64,000 bases of DNA from Siminovitchia thermophila (GTDB lineage Bacteria > Bacillota > Bacilli > Bacillales > Bacillaceae_C): contig NZ_JAFBFH010000004.1 of assembly GCF_016909185.1 (NCBI RefSeq), positions 1 to 64,000 on the forward strand, in the 5' to 3' direction. Of this stretch, positions 1 to 7,514 are shown one piece after another (within the stretch, counting starts at the first letter, position 1; the number at the start of each line of letters is the position of its first letter). The notes under the pieces were generated by a model that saw only the letters and a program-made list of their open reading frames with translations, did not search any database and was not told the origin of the DNA. A program made the position numbers and the translations under genes.

Positions 1-83
1 TCATCATGTCCTCCATGTGTTTTTCTTGGTCGAAAACATTGTAACATGGTCATGATGGTGACCTATTCTTTTTACACAATTAT

Positions 84-663
84 ATGGACTTTATCGGCTA
101 CAGGAGTGTGGAGAGCTATCTGTATGCCATCGGGGAGGAAAGAGAACCACGCTTTGACTATCTGATTCCGTATAATACTTATTTGAAGGATAAGACGCGT
201 ACATATAAGAATGACATCCGAAATCCCAAAAACTGGACCTATCTGGAGCATGATGATCAGTTCATCTGCCCAAATGGCCGGAAAGTGGTCTTTAAAACAT
301 ACAAAAATAAAAAGAATACCTCAGGCCATATCCAAAGCTATAAGATCTACGAATGCAAGGATTGTTCGGATTGTCCGCTAAAAGCCCGATGTACAAAAGC
401 CAAAGGTAACAGGCAGGTCCATTTAAATATGATCTATGAAGAAATGAAAACAAAGGCCAAGAGAGCCCTTGAAAGTGAAGAGAACGCGGAAATCTACGCC
501 CGACGCAAAGTTGAGGTAGAAAGTGTGTTCGGTCACATCAAGGGCAATCGGTCGTTCCGCCGATTATTTTCAGGAGGAAACCCTACAAATGCAAAATCAG
601 TCGTAGAAAAATGAACCATTTTTCTACGACTGATTTATTTTAGGGGCTTTTTGGACAGCCCCT
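84..663 (+). pseudogene. IS1182-family transposase remnant
   Basis: This is the C-terminal third of an IS1182-type DDE transposase. The frame reads through YLYAIGEEREPRFDYLIPY, a Cys-rich patch (YECKDCSDCPLKARCTKAKG) and the typical late motif RRKVEVESVFGHIKGNRSFRR. Roughly the first 300 residues are missing. After FRR the frame departs from the family and ends early (SGGNPTNAKSVVEK), so an internal deletion has also removed the normal C-terminus. The GGGGCTTTTTGGACAGCCCC end at about 644-663 looks like the right terminal repeat of the element. It is a dead copy that marks the edge of an accessory island. Confidence 0.85.
594..636. terminator. Perfect 20-bp inverted repeat at the IS right end
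   Basis: Arms at 594-613 and 617-636 are exact reverse complements around a 3-base loop. The stop codon of the transposase fragment lies inside. It probably works as a bidirectional terminator or insulator at the end of the IS remnant, and it also lies just downstream of the Cys-rich gene read from the other strand. Confidence 0.6.
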
Positions 664-666
664 ACA

Positions 667-849
667 TTAAAGAGCACCACAACACTTTCCAGTGTAAATG
701 AGTTTACCCGTACGTGGATTATAATTAGCATCCAATCTACATTTTTCATCATATTTACAACAGTCTCGTCTCTTTTTAGTACCGCAAACACCAGGTACTT
801 GCTCTGGGGTTACTATATCATTTTTTTGTCGTTTTTGTTCCTTCATCAT
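667..849 (-). CDS. Small Cys-rich protein, unknown function
   Basis: The product is 60 residues with six cysteines arranged as C, CC, C, CC (VCGTKK, RDCCKYDEKC, GKCCGAL). It has no signal peptide or membrane segment. I do not recognise the family. The gene is credible because a strong ribosome binding site (AGGGAGGAGGTGAC read on the minus strand, 855-867) lies 8 bases before the ATG at 849. A second in-frame ATG follows immediately. It sits between two IS remnants and next to the subtilisin/PLA2 module. Its size, charge and Cys pairs would suit a small metal-binding or disulfide-rich secreted peptide, but this is inference only. Confidence 0.6.
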   Translation of the reverse strand: MMKEQKRQKNDIVTPEQVPGVCGTKKRRDCCKYDEKCRLDANYNPRTGKLIYTGKCCGAL

Positions 850-953
850 TTAAGTCACCTCCTCCCTCTTAATTAAGAGTGATTTTTGTTCCCTGAAATT
901 AAAAAAAACAGTATATTTTTTGTTTACTATGTAATCGTCAAATACAACACACA

Positions 954-1277
954 ATGGAAAAGGAAGAGCTGGAAGCCAAAATAAAATGGTACGAGGAGCA
1001 ATTCGGCTTCAGCCAGCAGCGCAGATTTGGGGCTTCCAGTGAGAAGACCTATCCGGACCAGTTCTTCCTTTTCAACGAGGCTGAGGCCACAGCTGATCCG
1101 ACAGTTGAAGAGCAACTGTCGAGACAATTAGATATAAGAGCAAGAAACAGCGCGGTCAACGTGAATACATGCTTGAAAACCTGCCTACAGAGACCATCGA
1201 CTATCGTTTGTCTGATGAGGAATAGGTCTGTTCGTGTTGCGTTAGTGCGATGCATGAAATGAGCACAGAAGTACTTC
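954..1277 (+). pseudogene. IS66-family TnpC N-terminal remnant
   Basis: The reading frame starts with the coiled N-terminal region of an IS66 transposase (KWYEEQFGFSQQRRFGASSEKT, then a DQFFLFNEAEA stretch). At about 1128 the homology moves to another frame, where KKQRGQREYMLENLPTETI and YRLSDEE are readable. That frame meets an in-frame TAG, then continues VCSCCVSAMHEMSTEV and stops matching near 1277. A frameshift, a stop codon and loss of the catalytic C-terminus make it a pseudogene. The 102-residue open frame itself should not be taken as a functional protein. Confidence 0.8.
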
Positions 1278-1345
1278 TAAATTTGATTTTTTCTTTTGTT
1301 ATTTAAGAACATTTATTTCACCTCCTATTGAAAGGAGGATTTTAT

Positions 1346-2245
1346 ATGGATGAATCAATAATTCCTGTTTTAGATAAAGAAATGAATTACGGGGTTTTAT
1401 TAATAAATGCTCCTCGCTTTTGGAGTCAATTTATTTTAGGAACTGGCATTAACATAGCTGTAATAGATTCTGGTTGTTATATTGAACACGAACAGCTAAA
1501 AGATCAAATTATCGACAAGTATAACTTTACTGATGATGATAACGGCGATACAAGTAATGTTACGGATTACTTGGGACACGGGACGCACATATCTGGCATT
1601 ATAGCAGCGCAAAATAAAAAAGCGGTTATAGGTGTTGCTCCCGGGGCTAATTTAGTCATTTTAAAAGTAATCGATAAAAATGGTGAAGGAAGTTATGAAA
1701 ACATGATAAAAGCTTTAAATTTTGCCTCAGAATGGCGTGGAAATAACAATGAAAAAATAGATGTTATCAATCTTTCTTTAGGTGGACCTAACAAGGACTC
1801 AACATTAAGAAGAGCTGTTTTAAATGCAACATCCAATAATATCAGTATTGTTGCAGCAGCTGGGAATTATGGAGATGGTTCTGATTTAACCAACGAAATA
1901 CTTTATCCCGGGTATTATAAAGATGTTATCCAAGTGGCCGCAGTTGATAAAAATCTGGCACCCACTTCATTCAGCAACACCAACAAAAACATTGATTTTT
2001 TAGCACCAGGTCATTTCATCTATTCCACTTATAATGATGGTGATTATAGAAAGCTTTCAGGTACATCAATGGCAGCCCCACACGTTTCAGGGGCAATAGC
2101 TTTACTTAAAGAATTTTTCCGTATAAACGATATACCGGCAACGCAGGAACGAATTTATGAATATTTAGTTTCACACTCTCAATTTTTAGAAGGTTATTCC
2201 ACTAAGATACAAGGGAACGGATTAATTCAATTAGGAGGAGAGTAA
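1346..2245 (+). CDS. Subtilisin-like serine protease (S8), no signal peptide
   Basis: A 299-residue S8 peptidase with the full catalytic set: Asp41 in AVIDSGC, His78 in HGTHISG, oxyanion Asn174 in AAAGN and Ser241 in GTSMAAPHVSG. It has neither a secretion signal nor the usual inhibitory propeptide, so it resembles intracellular subtilisins or the maturation proteases of peptide operons more than exported alkaline proteases. The ATG at 1346 is chosen because AAAGGAGG lies 8 bases upstream; an in-frame TTG at 1328 precedes that site and is unlikely. It overlaps nothing and is followed after 1 base by the YvrJ gene, with the PLA2-like gene next, so the three probably form one unit. Processing of the PLA2-like neighbour is a reasonable guess, not shown. 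Confidence 0.9.
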   Translation: MDESIIPVLDKEMNYGVLLINAPRFWSQFILGTGINIAVIDSGCYIEHEQLKDQIIDKYNFTDDDNGDTSNVTDYLGHGTHISGIIAAQNKKAVIGVAPGANLVILKVIDKNGEGSYENMIKALNFASEWRGNNNEKIDVINLSLGGPNKDSTLRRAVLNATSNNISIVAAAGNYGDGSDLTNEILYPGYYKDVIQVAAVDKNLAPTSFSNTNKNIDFLAPGHFIYSTYNDGDYRKLSGTSMAAPHVSGAIALLKEFFRINDIPATQERIYEYLVSHSQFLEGYSTKIQGNGLIQLGGE

Positions 2246-2246
2246 A

Positions 2247-2420
2247 ATGGACTCTGTTGATAAAGCAATCATAGAAACGTTTATAAATGCTGTTGGGAAT
2301 TTCGGTTTTCCGTTAGTATTGGCAGTATATTTATTACTCCGGTTTGAAAAAAAAATAGAAGCTCTAACAGATGCGATTTCCACTTTAAAAGAAGTGATAA
2401 ATAAACGAGAAGACAGGTAA
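2247..2420 (+). CDS. YvrJ family small membrane protein
   Basis: A 57-residue protein, read directly from the sequence: a short N-terminal helix, the hydrophobic segment FPLVLAVYLLLRFEKKI (about residues 21-37) and a charged C-terminal helix ending KREDR. The phrase GFPLVLAVYLLLR followed by an amphipathic helix is typical of the YvrJ family, one-pass proteins of unknown biochemical role. The ATG follows the protease stop codon by one base, with GGAGGAG in the protease's last codons, so the two are translationally coupled. A holin-like or membrane-anchoring role for a secreted partner is inference. Confidence 0.75.
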   Translation: MDSVDKAIIETFINAVGNFGFPLVLAVYLLLRFEKKIEALTDAISTLKEVINKREDR

Positions 2421-2490
2421 AAACGAAAAAACGCTTTTAAGTGCTTTTTTATTATGCTGAAAAAAAACGAAAGATGATTTAAATAAATCG

Positions 2491-2527
2491 AAGAAAGTTA
2501 AACTCTGCTCACTTTCTTTTCAGAGTT
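2491..2527. repeat. Two interleaved inverted repeats (pseudoknot-like)
   Basis: AAGAAAGT (2491-2498) pairs with ACTTTCTT (2511-2518), while AACTCTG (2501-2507) pairs with CAGAGTT (2521-2527). The order A-B-A'-B' allows either of two exclusive hairpins or an H-type pseudoknot. It lies in the 287-base gap between the YvrJ gene and the PLA2-like gene, which otherwise holds only AT-rich sequence and a short palindrome at 2476-2489. A leader or attenuator function is possible but unproven. Confidence 0.45.
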
Positions 2528-2707
2528 CATAACGTGATTTCAATCAAATTTTATTTCAAACAAACTCTAAAATTAACAATTTTTTTAGTTTTTGAAAAAA
2601 AGTTACACCTGTATATATAGCTGAGAGAGGTGATGCAGAATTCAGAACATAAAAGGGATTATATTATTGGTTTATTAGAAATTTATCACTGAAAAAGGAG
2701 AGAGACG

Positions 2708-3430
2708 ATGTTTATTAAATCTAACAAAGTAGATATTGCTACAAAAAATTTATTGACTGAAGAACTAAACAATCATGAGGATTTTGCCTTACTAGTAGCA
2801 GAGATTCAAAAGCATCATAAAACCTTATCTGAAAAACAAAAAGATATCTTTGAACTTGAATTTGCAGAAGATGAGGCTAAACAAGGAGTTAAAGTTAATG
2901 TAGTTTTTTTCACATTAACAGACGAGGTGATCATCGAAGGGATGAAAGTGGGAGACAAATTGCATGTTAAAGCTTATTTTTCCGCTGAGAATGATGAAGG
3001 TGAAAAAGTATTTCGCCAGGCGGTTGTAGAAGGTGGAAATGTTGAAATTGAGTCTGAAATGCAGTTTGATCCAGAAAAATTTATGTTTGTAAATGAACTT
3101 AAAAACCCACAAGGTGTAGAAGAACAGAAAGTCACACCTCAAGCATGGTACGAGGGGTGTTTAGTATTTTACAACTCCGGTAATGGCAAAACCTATAAGT
3201 ACAGATATTGTGGTGCTAAATGTAGCGGTAAAAATTTCACACAAACACCTATTAATGCGCTTGATAAATGTTGTCAAGCACATGATCGCTGCTATAAGAA
3301 CTTTGGAAAAGGTGACAATGGTTGTGATAAAAACCTTCAAAGTTGTGCGGATAGAACCAGTGATCCTGGATGGTGGATGGTTTCAGAGTTTGCAAGAAGA
3401 TGCTCCTTAAATGAACTATCTTTCTGTTAA
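2708..3430 (+). CDS. Phospholipase A2-like Cys-rich protein with N-terminal extension
   Basis: A 240-residue protein. Residues 1-145 are a charged, Cys-free region of unknown fold without a signal peptide. Residues 151-240 hold all ten cysteines (151, 168, 172, 188, 189, 195, 206, 213, 232, 240) and a PLA2 signature: a calcium-loop-like YRYCGAKCSG, then DKCCQAHDRCY with the candidate catalytic pair His192-Asp193. Ten cysteines would suit five disulfides, so the C-terminal domain is expected to act outside the cell or in a target membrane. The start has AAAGGAGA 7 bases upstream. With the upstream subtilisin and YvrJ genes it suggests a precursor whose N-terminal part is removed to release a small lipase or membrane-active domain. 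The family resembles Bacillus proteins annotated as parvovirus VP1-like; activity is not demonstrated. Confidence 0.75.
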   Translation: MFIKSNKVDIATKNLLTEELNNHEDFALLVAEIQKHHKTLSEKQKDIFELEFAEDEAKQGVKVNVVFFTLTDEVIIEGMKVGDKLHVKAYFSAENDEGEKVFRQAVVEGGNVEIESEMQFDPEKFMFVNELKNPQGVEEQKVTPQAWYEGCLVFYNSGNGKTYKYRYCGAKCSGKNFTQTPINALDKCCQAHDRCYKNFGKGDNGCDKNLQSCADRTSDPGWWMVSEFARRCSLNELSFC

Positions 3431-3437
3431 AAACAGC

Positions 3438-3472
3438 AAAATACCCTTTTTCATTGTGAAAAGGGGTATTTT
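3438..3472. terminator. Bidirectional terminator between PLA2-like and membrane protein genes
   Basis: Arms AAAATACCCTTTTTC (3438-3452) and GAAAAGGGGTATTTT (3458-3472) pair over 15 bases with one G-T wobble. A-rich and T-rich flanks allow termination from both sides of the convergent pair. A decayed version of the same hairpin occurs at 7853-7884 in the inverted second copy. Confidence 0.8.
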
Positions 3473-3498
3473 GGCATTTTGATAACTTAAGTGTTTAT

Positions 3499-3822
3499 TC
3501 AACCACCCATTGCTCTTACTAAGTAGTAGATAAAAGAATAGTAACCTAATGAGGGAACACATAAACATATCACAATGATTGATAGAAAGTAATAAATAGG
3601 GTTCTTTGAGTTATTTTTTAGAATGATATAAACCCCATAGGCTACACCTAATAAAAATAACAAAGGCCAATAATAAGACATTAGGTTAATAGGGATATAT
3701 TCAGTTATTACACTAACAAAATCAGATGTTGAACTAACAAAAAAAACTAAACAGATTAATACGAAAATTAAAGAGATTATTACATTAAAAGTTAGTTTGA
3801 TTTTTTCACCTTTCACAATCAT
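3499..3822 (-). CDS. Small multi-pass membrane protein, possible immunity partner
   Basis: About 107 residues with hydrophobic segments at roughly 10-29, 47-66 and 74-97, ending YYLVRAMGG. No family is recognised. A GGAGG lies just before the start region; the ATG at 3822 is only 4 bases from it, so the GTG at 3816 is an alternative start. The gene is convergent with the PLA2-like gene, sharing its terminator. A recognisable decayed copy keeps the same position relative to a decayed PLA2-like gene at 7536-7827, so the two have moved together. A small hydrophobic protein beside a potential membrane-attacking enzyme would suit an immunity function; this is inference from context. Confidence 0.6.
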   Translation of the reverse strand: MIVKGEKIKLTFNVIISLIFVLICLVFFVSSTSDFVSVITEYIPINLMSYYWPLLFLLGVAYGVYIILKNNSKNPIYYFLSIIVICLCVPSLGYYSFIYYLVRAMGG

Positions 3823-4061
3823 CACCCCTCCATACGTTAATATTCCCTTTTTTAGTAAATTGTTCCCCCTTATATTAACAAAATAATTCGCAAAGTCAAA
3901 AAAAGAGCAATTTCCACTGTATGGTTATTTTGTTAGACATTTAAAAAGCCCTCCCCAATGAGCACGGTTTGAAGTGGATTTAATCTTCATATGCCCACTT
4001 TTGATTTATATAAAACAAATTTCACCTTTAGTATTGATTGATATTTAAAGGAGGAAGAAAA

Positions 4062-4337
4062 ATGAATTCAACTATTACTGTTTTCATCAATCCTGCTTGT
4101 GGACCTTGTAATGCTCTTAAAGATTGGTTAAAGAAAAAAGGAATCTCATTTATTGAAAAAGATATTATAAATGATGAGGGCGTAGCCAGAGAGTTCAGGG
4201 AAGCAGGTGGGATGTACACTCCAACATCTTTTGTTGAAGTCGGGGAAGAAAAAATTGAAATCATAGGTGCGGATTTTGGGAAATTTGAGAAAATAATAAA
4301 AAACATTGGTTTAAGGAGGCGAGTTAAATGTCTATGA
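4062..4337 (+). CDS. Glutaredoxin/NrdH-like thiol protein
   Basis: A 91-residue thioredoxin-fold protein: beta strand ITVFIN, then the redox motif CGPC (Cys13-Cys16), a helix ALKDWLKKKG, strand FIEKDI, and the Thr-cis-Pro element TPTSF in the position expected for glutathione- or NrdH-type glutaredoxins. Length matches the family. The ATG is chosen because AAAGGAGG lies 8 bases upstream; an in-frame ATT at 4038 lies before that site. It overlaps the next gene by 10 bases. It probably reduces disulfides in the cytoplasm, perhaps fed by the thioredoxin-reductase-like flavoprotein 1.8 kb downstream. Confidence 0.8.
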   Translation: MNSTITVFINPACGPCNALKDWLKKKGISFIEKDIINDEGVAREFREAGGMYTPTSFVEVGEEKIEIIGADFGKFEKIIKNIGLRRRVKCL

Positions 4338-4543
4338 AACCTCCTATTGAAAAAGAACTTGAACAATACACTCAATTAAAAATTGATCTATTAAAGATTT
4401 CGAACTGTATTGAATATTGTGAAAAGAAAAAATATAAGGAAATTTATCAAAACATTGCTCTGGAATACAGTAAAGAGATGAAAAACCTAAAGGACACAAT
4501 TGAAAAAGAATATCAAGTTATTCTTTGTAAATGTTGTAAATAG
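4328..4543 (+). CDS. Small helical Cys-containing protein, unknown
   Basis: A 71-residue, strongly helical and charged protein with a central Cys (IEYCEKKK) and a C-terminal LCKCCK cluster. No family is recognised. Its ATG overlaps the end of the glutaredoxin-like gene, with AAGGAGGC 9 bases upstream, so the two are translated from one message and end at the same terminator (4645-4670). The C-terminal cysteines suggest a metal- or thiol-linked role related to the neighbouring redox protein, which is inference. Confidence 0.6.
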   Translation: MSMKPPIEKELEQYTQLKIDLLKISNCIEYCEKKKYKEIYQNIALEYSKEMKNLKDTIEKEYQVILCKCCK

Positions 4544-4644
4544 TAAAATTCCAGGTTCCGGAGCCTGTTGATATAAATACGCTTTTTGTACGTGCCCAAC
4601 AAGCCTTTAATTGTTGATTGGTGAAAGGTCAATCTTAAAGCATG

Positions 4645-4670
4645 CAACTCTCAATCGAGAGTTGTTTTTA
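4645..4670 (+). terminator. Intrinsic terminator after glutaredoxin unit
   Basis: CAACTCTC (4645-4652) pairs perfectly with GAGAGTTG (4657-4664) around a 4-base loop and is followed by a T-rich run. It ends the two-gene glutaredoxin message. Confidence 0.85.
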
Positions 4671-4736
4671 ATTGTTGTTTTAAAATACTAAAACCTTTTT
4701 ATGTTAGTTTCCTATTCCTTGTCTCTAATGATACTA

Positions 4737-5245
4737 TGTCAAGAAAGTAGACACTGATTTTCTACCGCGCTTTCGTTTGGTGGCCTTCATAGAAAAATTT
4801 AAAAGAAGAACATTTTTAAACTTTTCTATGAAGGAAAATTCTATGTCACCGATTGTCGACCAAACATTTTCTCATATTCATTCGGGTATGATAATCAAGC
4901 GTTGAATGAATCCTCTTTGAATGATAGAAAAATTCTATGTGCTCAAAGAGTAATCTTCTTGCTTCACATCTTGTTTTATACCTCGTTTGATAAACGAGTT
5001 CACGCTTAAGAATGCCGTGAAAGGATTCGATACATGCATTGTCGTAGCAGTTTCCTTTTCGACTCATGCTACCTATCATATTGTATTGTTTTAGTAGCTT
5101 TTAATAGTCGCTGGAAGCGTACTGGACACCACGATCTGAATGATGAATAAGCTCAAAGAATGGGCAATTTCGCAAAGGGTGGTCAGCATCATGCTGGAGA
5201 CGCAACACAATAATGTTGAGACATGCCGATTTTAATGAGCACTAT
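4737..5245 (-). pseudogene. IS3-family (IS150-like) transposase orfB remnant
   Basis: On the minus strand the frame reads HHSDRGVQYAS near 5120-5150, a stop codon, then MSRKGNCYDNACIESFHGIL and FYHSKRIHSTL, the C-terminal part of an IS3-family integrase core (the D and E of DDE are seen in HSDRG and in CIESFH). The left end TGTCAAGAAAGTAGACAC at 4737-4754 looks like an IS terminal repeat. The N-terminal half and orfA are absent and an in-frame stop is present, so it is inactive. The right boundary is uncertain. Confidence 0.8.
4785..4833. repeat. 20-bp inverted repeat inside IS3 remnant
   Basis: Arms at 4785-4804 and 4814-4833 pair over 20 bases with one wobble. It sits just inside the IS end, downstream of the transposase stop, and probably acts as the element's own terminator. 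Confidence 0.6.
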
Positions 5246-5374
5246 GGCTTTTTATTGGGGGCATGGACAAGTATCTCTATAAAGGCATGGAAAACCACAA
5301 TGGAGAAGTCGCTCTATTTTACTGTTTAAATGATTCATATAGGAACCCCTTACGCTACTTATCGAGGGTTATAG

Positions 5375-5405
5375 GCTGCCGAGAAAAGTATCGGCAGCTT
5401 TTTTT
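5375..5405 (+). terminator. Intrinsic terminator
   Basis: GCTGCCGA (5375-5382) pairs with TCGGCAGC (5391-5398) and is followed by seven T. No convincing plus-strand gene ends directly before it. It may belong to a gene lost through IS-mediated decay, or shield the Rrf2 promoter from upstream transcription. Confidence 0.8.
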
Positions 5406-5590
5406 ACCTCTTGGTATAATATGCAAGCAATTTTTTACCATATATTTACATGTAAAAACCATGTTGTCTCACTTAATGTGACAAATCAAAATATGTAAAA
5501 AAACCTAATTCTCTTTCTGTTTTATCTTTATTGAGGAATTAGACTTTTGATCTGCAACAATCACGCCCATTCGTTGAATAAGCTTAGTAT

Positions 5591-5635
5591 TTGACATTAA
5601 AAATTCAAATGGATATTATAGATACATTAAATCTA
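5591..5635 (+). promoter_or_regulatory. Consensus sigma-A promoter with operator-like repeat for Rrf2 gene
   Basis: TTGACA at 5591-5596, a 17-base spacer and TATTAT at 5614-5619 form a near-consensus promoter. TAGAT (5619-5623) and ATCTA (5631-5635) form an inverted repeat overlapping the start of transcription. This would suit autorepression by the Rrf2 protein encoded 17 bases further on. Confidence 0.7.
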
Positions 5636-5651
5636 CAATAGGACTGATCAT

Positions 5652-6089
5652 ATGAAGTTAACAAAAGCAACGAACTATGCTCTCCACACCATGCTATTTT
5701 TAGCTGTTAATCCCTCCGATGAGCATATTGGAGTGGCAAAATTAGCTGAACGCCAAAAAGTTTCAACGACATATTTATCTAAAATACTAACAAAGTTAGT
5801 AAAGTCGGGTATGATTGAATCTGTCTCAGGTGCAAATGGGGGTTATAAATTAAAACCGGGTTGGGAAGAACTTTCATTACTCGATGTAATAAAAGCTATT
5901 GAAGGTTTGACACCTATTTTTGATTACTGCCTCAACCATAATCCTGATTGTTTAATTCAGAAGGCGATTGAATCAGCCGAGGAAAAGCTTTTGGATGAAT
6001 TGAATCAAACACGTATAGTTGACCTGGCTAACAAAATGAATAAGGCATTATCAAATGAAGATGGCTCTTATTTAAATTGCAGATATTAA
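5652..6089 (+). CDS. Rrf2-family transcriptional regulator
   Basis: A 145-residue Rrf2-type winged-helix repressor. The N-terminal MKLTKATNYALHTMLFLA, the recognition region VSTTYLSKILTKL and the wing SGANGGYKL are characteristic. Cys93 and Cys100 (DYCLNHNPDC) plus Cys143 are candidates for a redox or metal sensor site, but the classical three-Cys [2Fe-2S] spacing of IscR is not seen. The gene precedes a thioredoxin-reductase-like flavoprotein by 40 bases, which it likely controls in response to thiol stress. The ATG start follows a weak site (TAGGACTG). Confidence 0.9.
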   Translation: MKLTKATNYALHTMLFLAVNPSDEHIGVAKLAERQKVSTTYLSKILTKLVKSGMIESVSGANGGYKLKPGWEELSLLDVIKAIEGLTPIFDYCLNHNPDCLIQKAIESAEEKLLDELNQTRIVDLANKMNKALSNEDGSYLNCRY

Positions 6090-6129
6090 AGCTCTATGAT
6101 ATATATTTTAAGTGCGGAGGAACATCATA

Positions 6130-7035
6130 ATGAAAAAATATGATTGTATTGTCATTGGTGGAGGACCTGCTGGACTAAGTGCAACCTTAACTTTAGGAAG
6201 AGCGCGTAGAAAGATTGCCTTATTTGATAACGGAACTAATCGAAATCGTGTGACTCAAGAGTCACATGGATTTTTAACAAGAGATGGCATTAAACCGCAA
6301 CAATTCAAAAATATCGCCATTAAAGAATTAGAATCTTATCCTTCTGTTTCAGTTTTGAATGAGACGGTTATGGGGGTCAATAAAGATGACCAACATGATT
6401 TATTTTTAGTTCATACATCGAATAATCAGTCTTATATAACAGAAAAAATACTGTTAGCAACTGGTATACAAGAGGAATTTTCCTTAACACAGATTAGACA
6501 ATATTATGGTAAAAGTTTATTCAGCTGTCCATATTGTGATGGTTGGGAATTGAGAGACAAGCCGTTAGCTATAATAGCAGAAAATGATGAACACATAAAT
6601 CATCTGACTAAATTGGTTTTTAATTGGTCGAAGGATTTAATCGTTTTTACTAATGGTCATCAGCTCTCCAATAAAGTGCAAAATGATTTTAAAAGTAAAA
6701 AGATTAAGGTTTATACAGCTGTTATAAAAAATTTACACGGAAATCATGGGTACTTGGAAAGTGTTGAATTAGAAACAGGTGAAAACATTCTAAGAAGTGG
6801 TGGCTTCGTCGTTCCAAGTTTTTATCGCCCTAATAAATTTGCTAAACAATTAAAATGTCAAGTTGATGAAAACGGAGGAATGATTACAGACGATGCTGGA
6901 CGAACAACAGAGAGTGGGGTATATATTGCAGGTGAAACTGAAAAGGCAGGCCCCTCTTCTTTGATGATCGCTGCCGCTGACGGCAATAAGGCTGCTTTTA
7001 GCATAAACATGGATATAACATTGGATAGATTTTAA
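6130..7035 (+). CDS. Thioredoxin-reductase-like FAD/NAD(P)-dependent oxidoreductase
   Basis: A 301-residue flavoprotein. The FAD-binding Rossmann motif GGGPAGLSA lies at residues 10-18, and the redox-active pair is Cys133-Cys136 in SCPYCDGWE, as in low-molecular-weight thioredoxin reductases and their GliT-like relatives. The ATG-like loop TGI lies near residue 111, and a C-terminal FAD motif includes GVYIAGE. An NADPH domain of normal size is present, so length is close to that of TrxB. It starts at the ATG at 6130, with GCGGAGG 9 bases upstream rather than at the in-frame GTG at 6112. It is likely co-regulated with the Rrf2 gene. Its substrate (a thioredoxin, the nearby glutaredoxin-like protein, or a small disulfide) cannot be told from sequence. 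Confidence 0.85.
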   Translation: MKKYDCIVIGGGPAGLSATLTLGRARRKIALFDNGTNRNRVTQESHGFLTRDGIKPQQFKNIAIKELESYPSVSVLNETVMGVNKDDQHDLFLVHTSNNQSYITEKILLATGIQEEFSLTQIRQYYGKSLFSCPYCDGWELRDKPLAIIAENDEHINHLTKLVFNWSKDLIVFTNGHQLSNKVQNDFKSKKIKVYTAVIKNLHGNHGYLESVELETGENILRSGGFVVPSFYRPNKFAKQLKCQVDENGGMITDDAGRTTESGVYIAGETEKAGPSSLMIAAADGNKAAFSINMDITLDRF

Positions 7036-7514
7036 TTCGATTTTTTATAGATCTTACCTATGAGGAATTGAAACGTATCCCAAAACTTGTTAGCCCTTGG
7101 GTTTCCACCAGGTTTGATCCTCTAAGTACCTCCTAAAACACGGCTGAGGGAAAGCGATTGTGAGATTACCAATGGAATTAGAGGGTTTGGTTACTTGGAG
7201 GAAGAACATTGTCATAGGACTGGATGGACGCAGTCCGGTTTGTCATGGCTTTGAAAAGTAATTATCTGTGAGAAATCCGAATAGGTTCCAGTAACATATT
7301 TCATGGATCAACTTGAAAAAGATGTACAGAACCATCTTAAAAAATAAAAAGTTGGGCGCCAACATCATAAAGGTTGAAATTGGCCAATTGGAAAAAATGT
7401 CAGCGGCCCATCGGACTGTTTTATACGAGGCATATCAGGTTTATAAGGATGGGCTGGAGGAAATGGAACAAGGAGAGGTGAAAGAGCGCGTAACAGCAGG
7501 CGGCACAATAAGTT
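7036..7514. other. Intergenic stretch without a secure gene
   Basis: No recognisable gene. A 76-codon open frame (7313-7543, TTG start) has no ribosome binding site and runs into the start of the decayed module copy at about 7515, so its end is an artefact of that junction. A short frame from the ATG at 7303 stops after 14 codons. The stretch may be the debris of a mobile element joining the redox genes to the second module copy. Confidence 0.4.

Noticed and set aside
2615-2660. CTGAGA and GGTGATG motifs resembling part of a TPP riboswitch
   Set aside because: The second conserved half of the THI element and the required stems are absent, and the neighbouring gene is not thiamine-related.
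5263-5481. 72-codon plus-strand frame
   Set aside because: It has no ribosome binding site, spans the terminator at 5375-5405, and matches no family.
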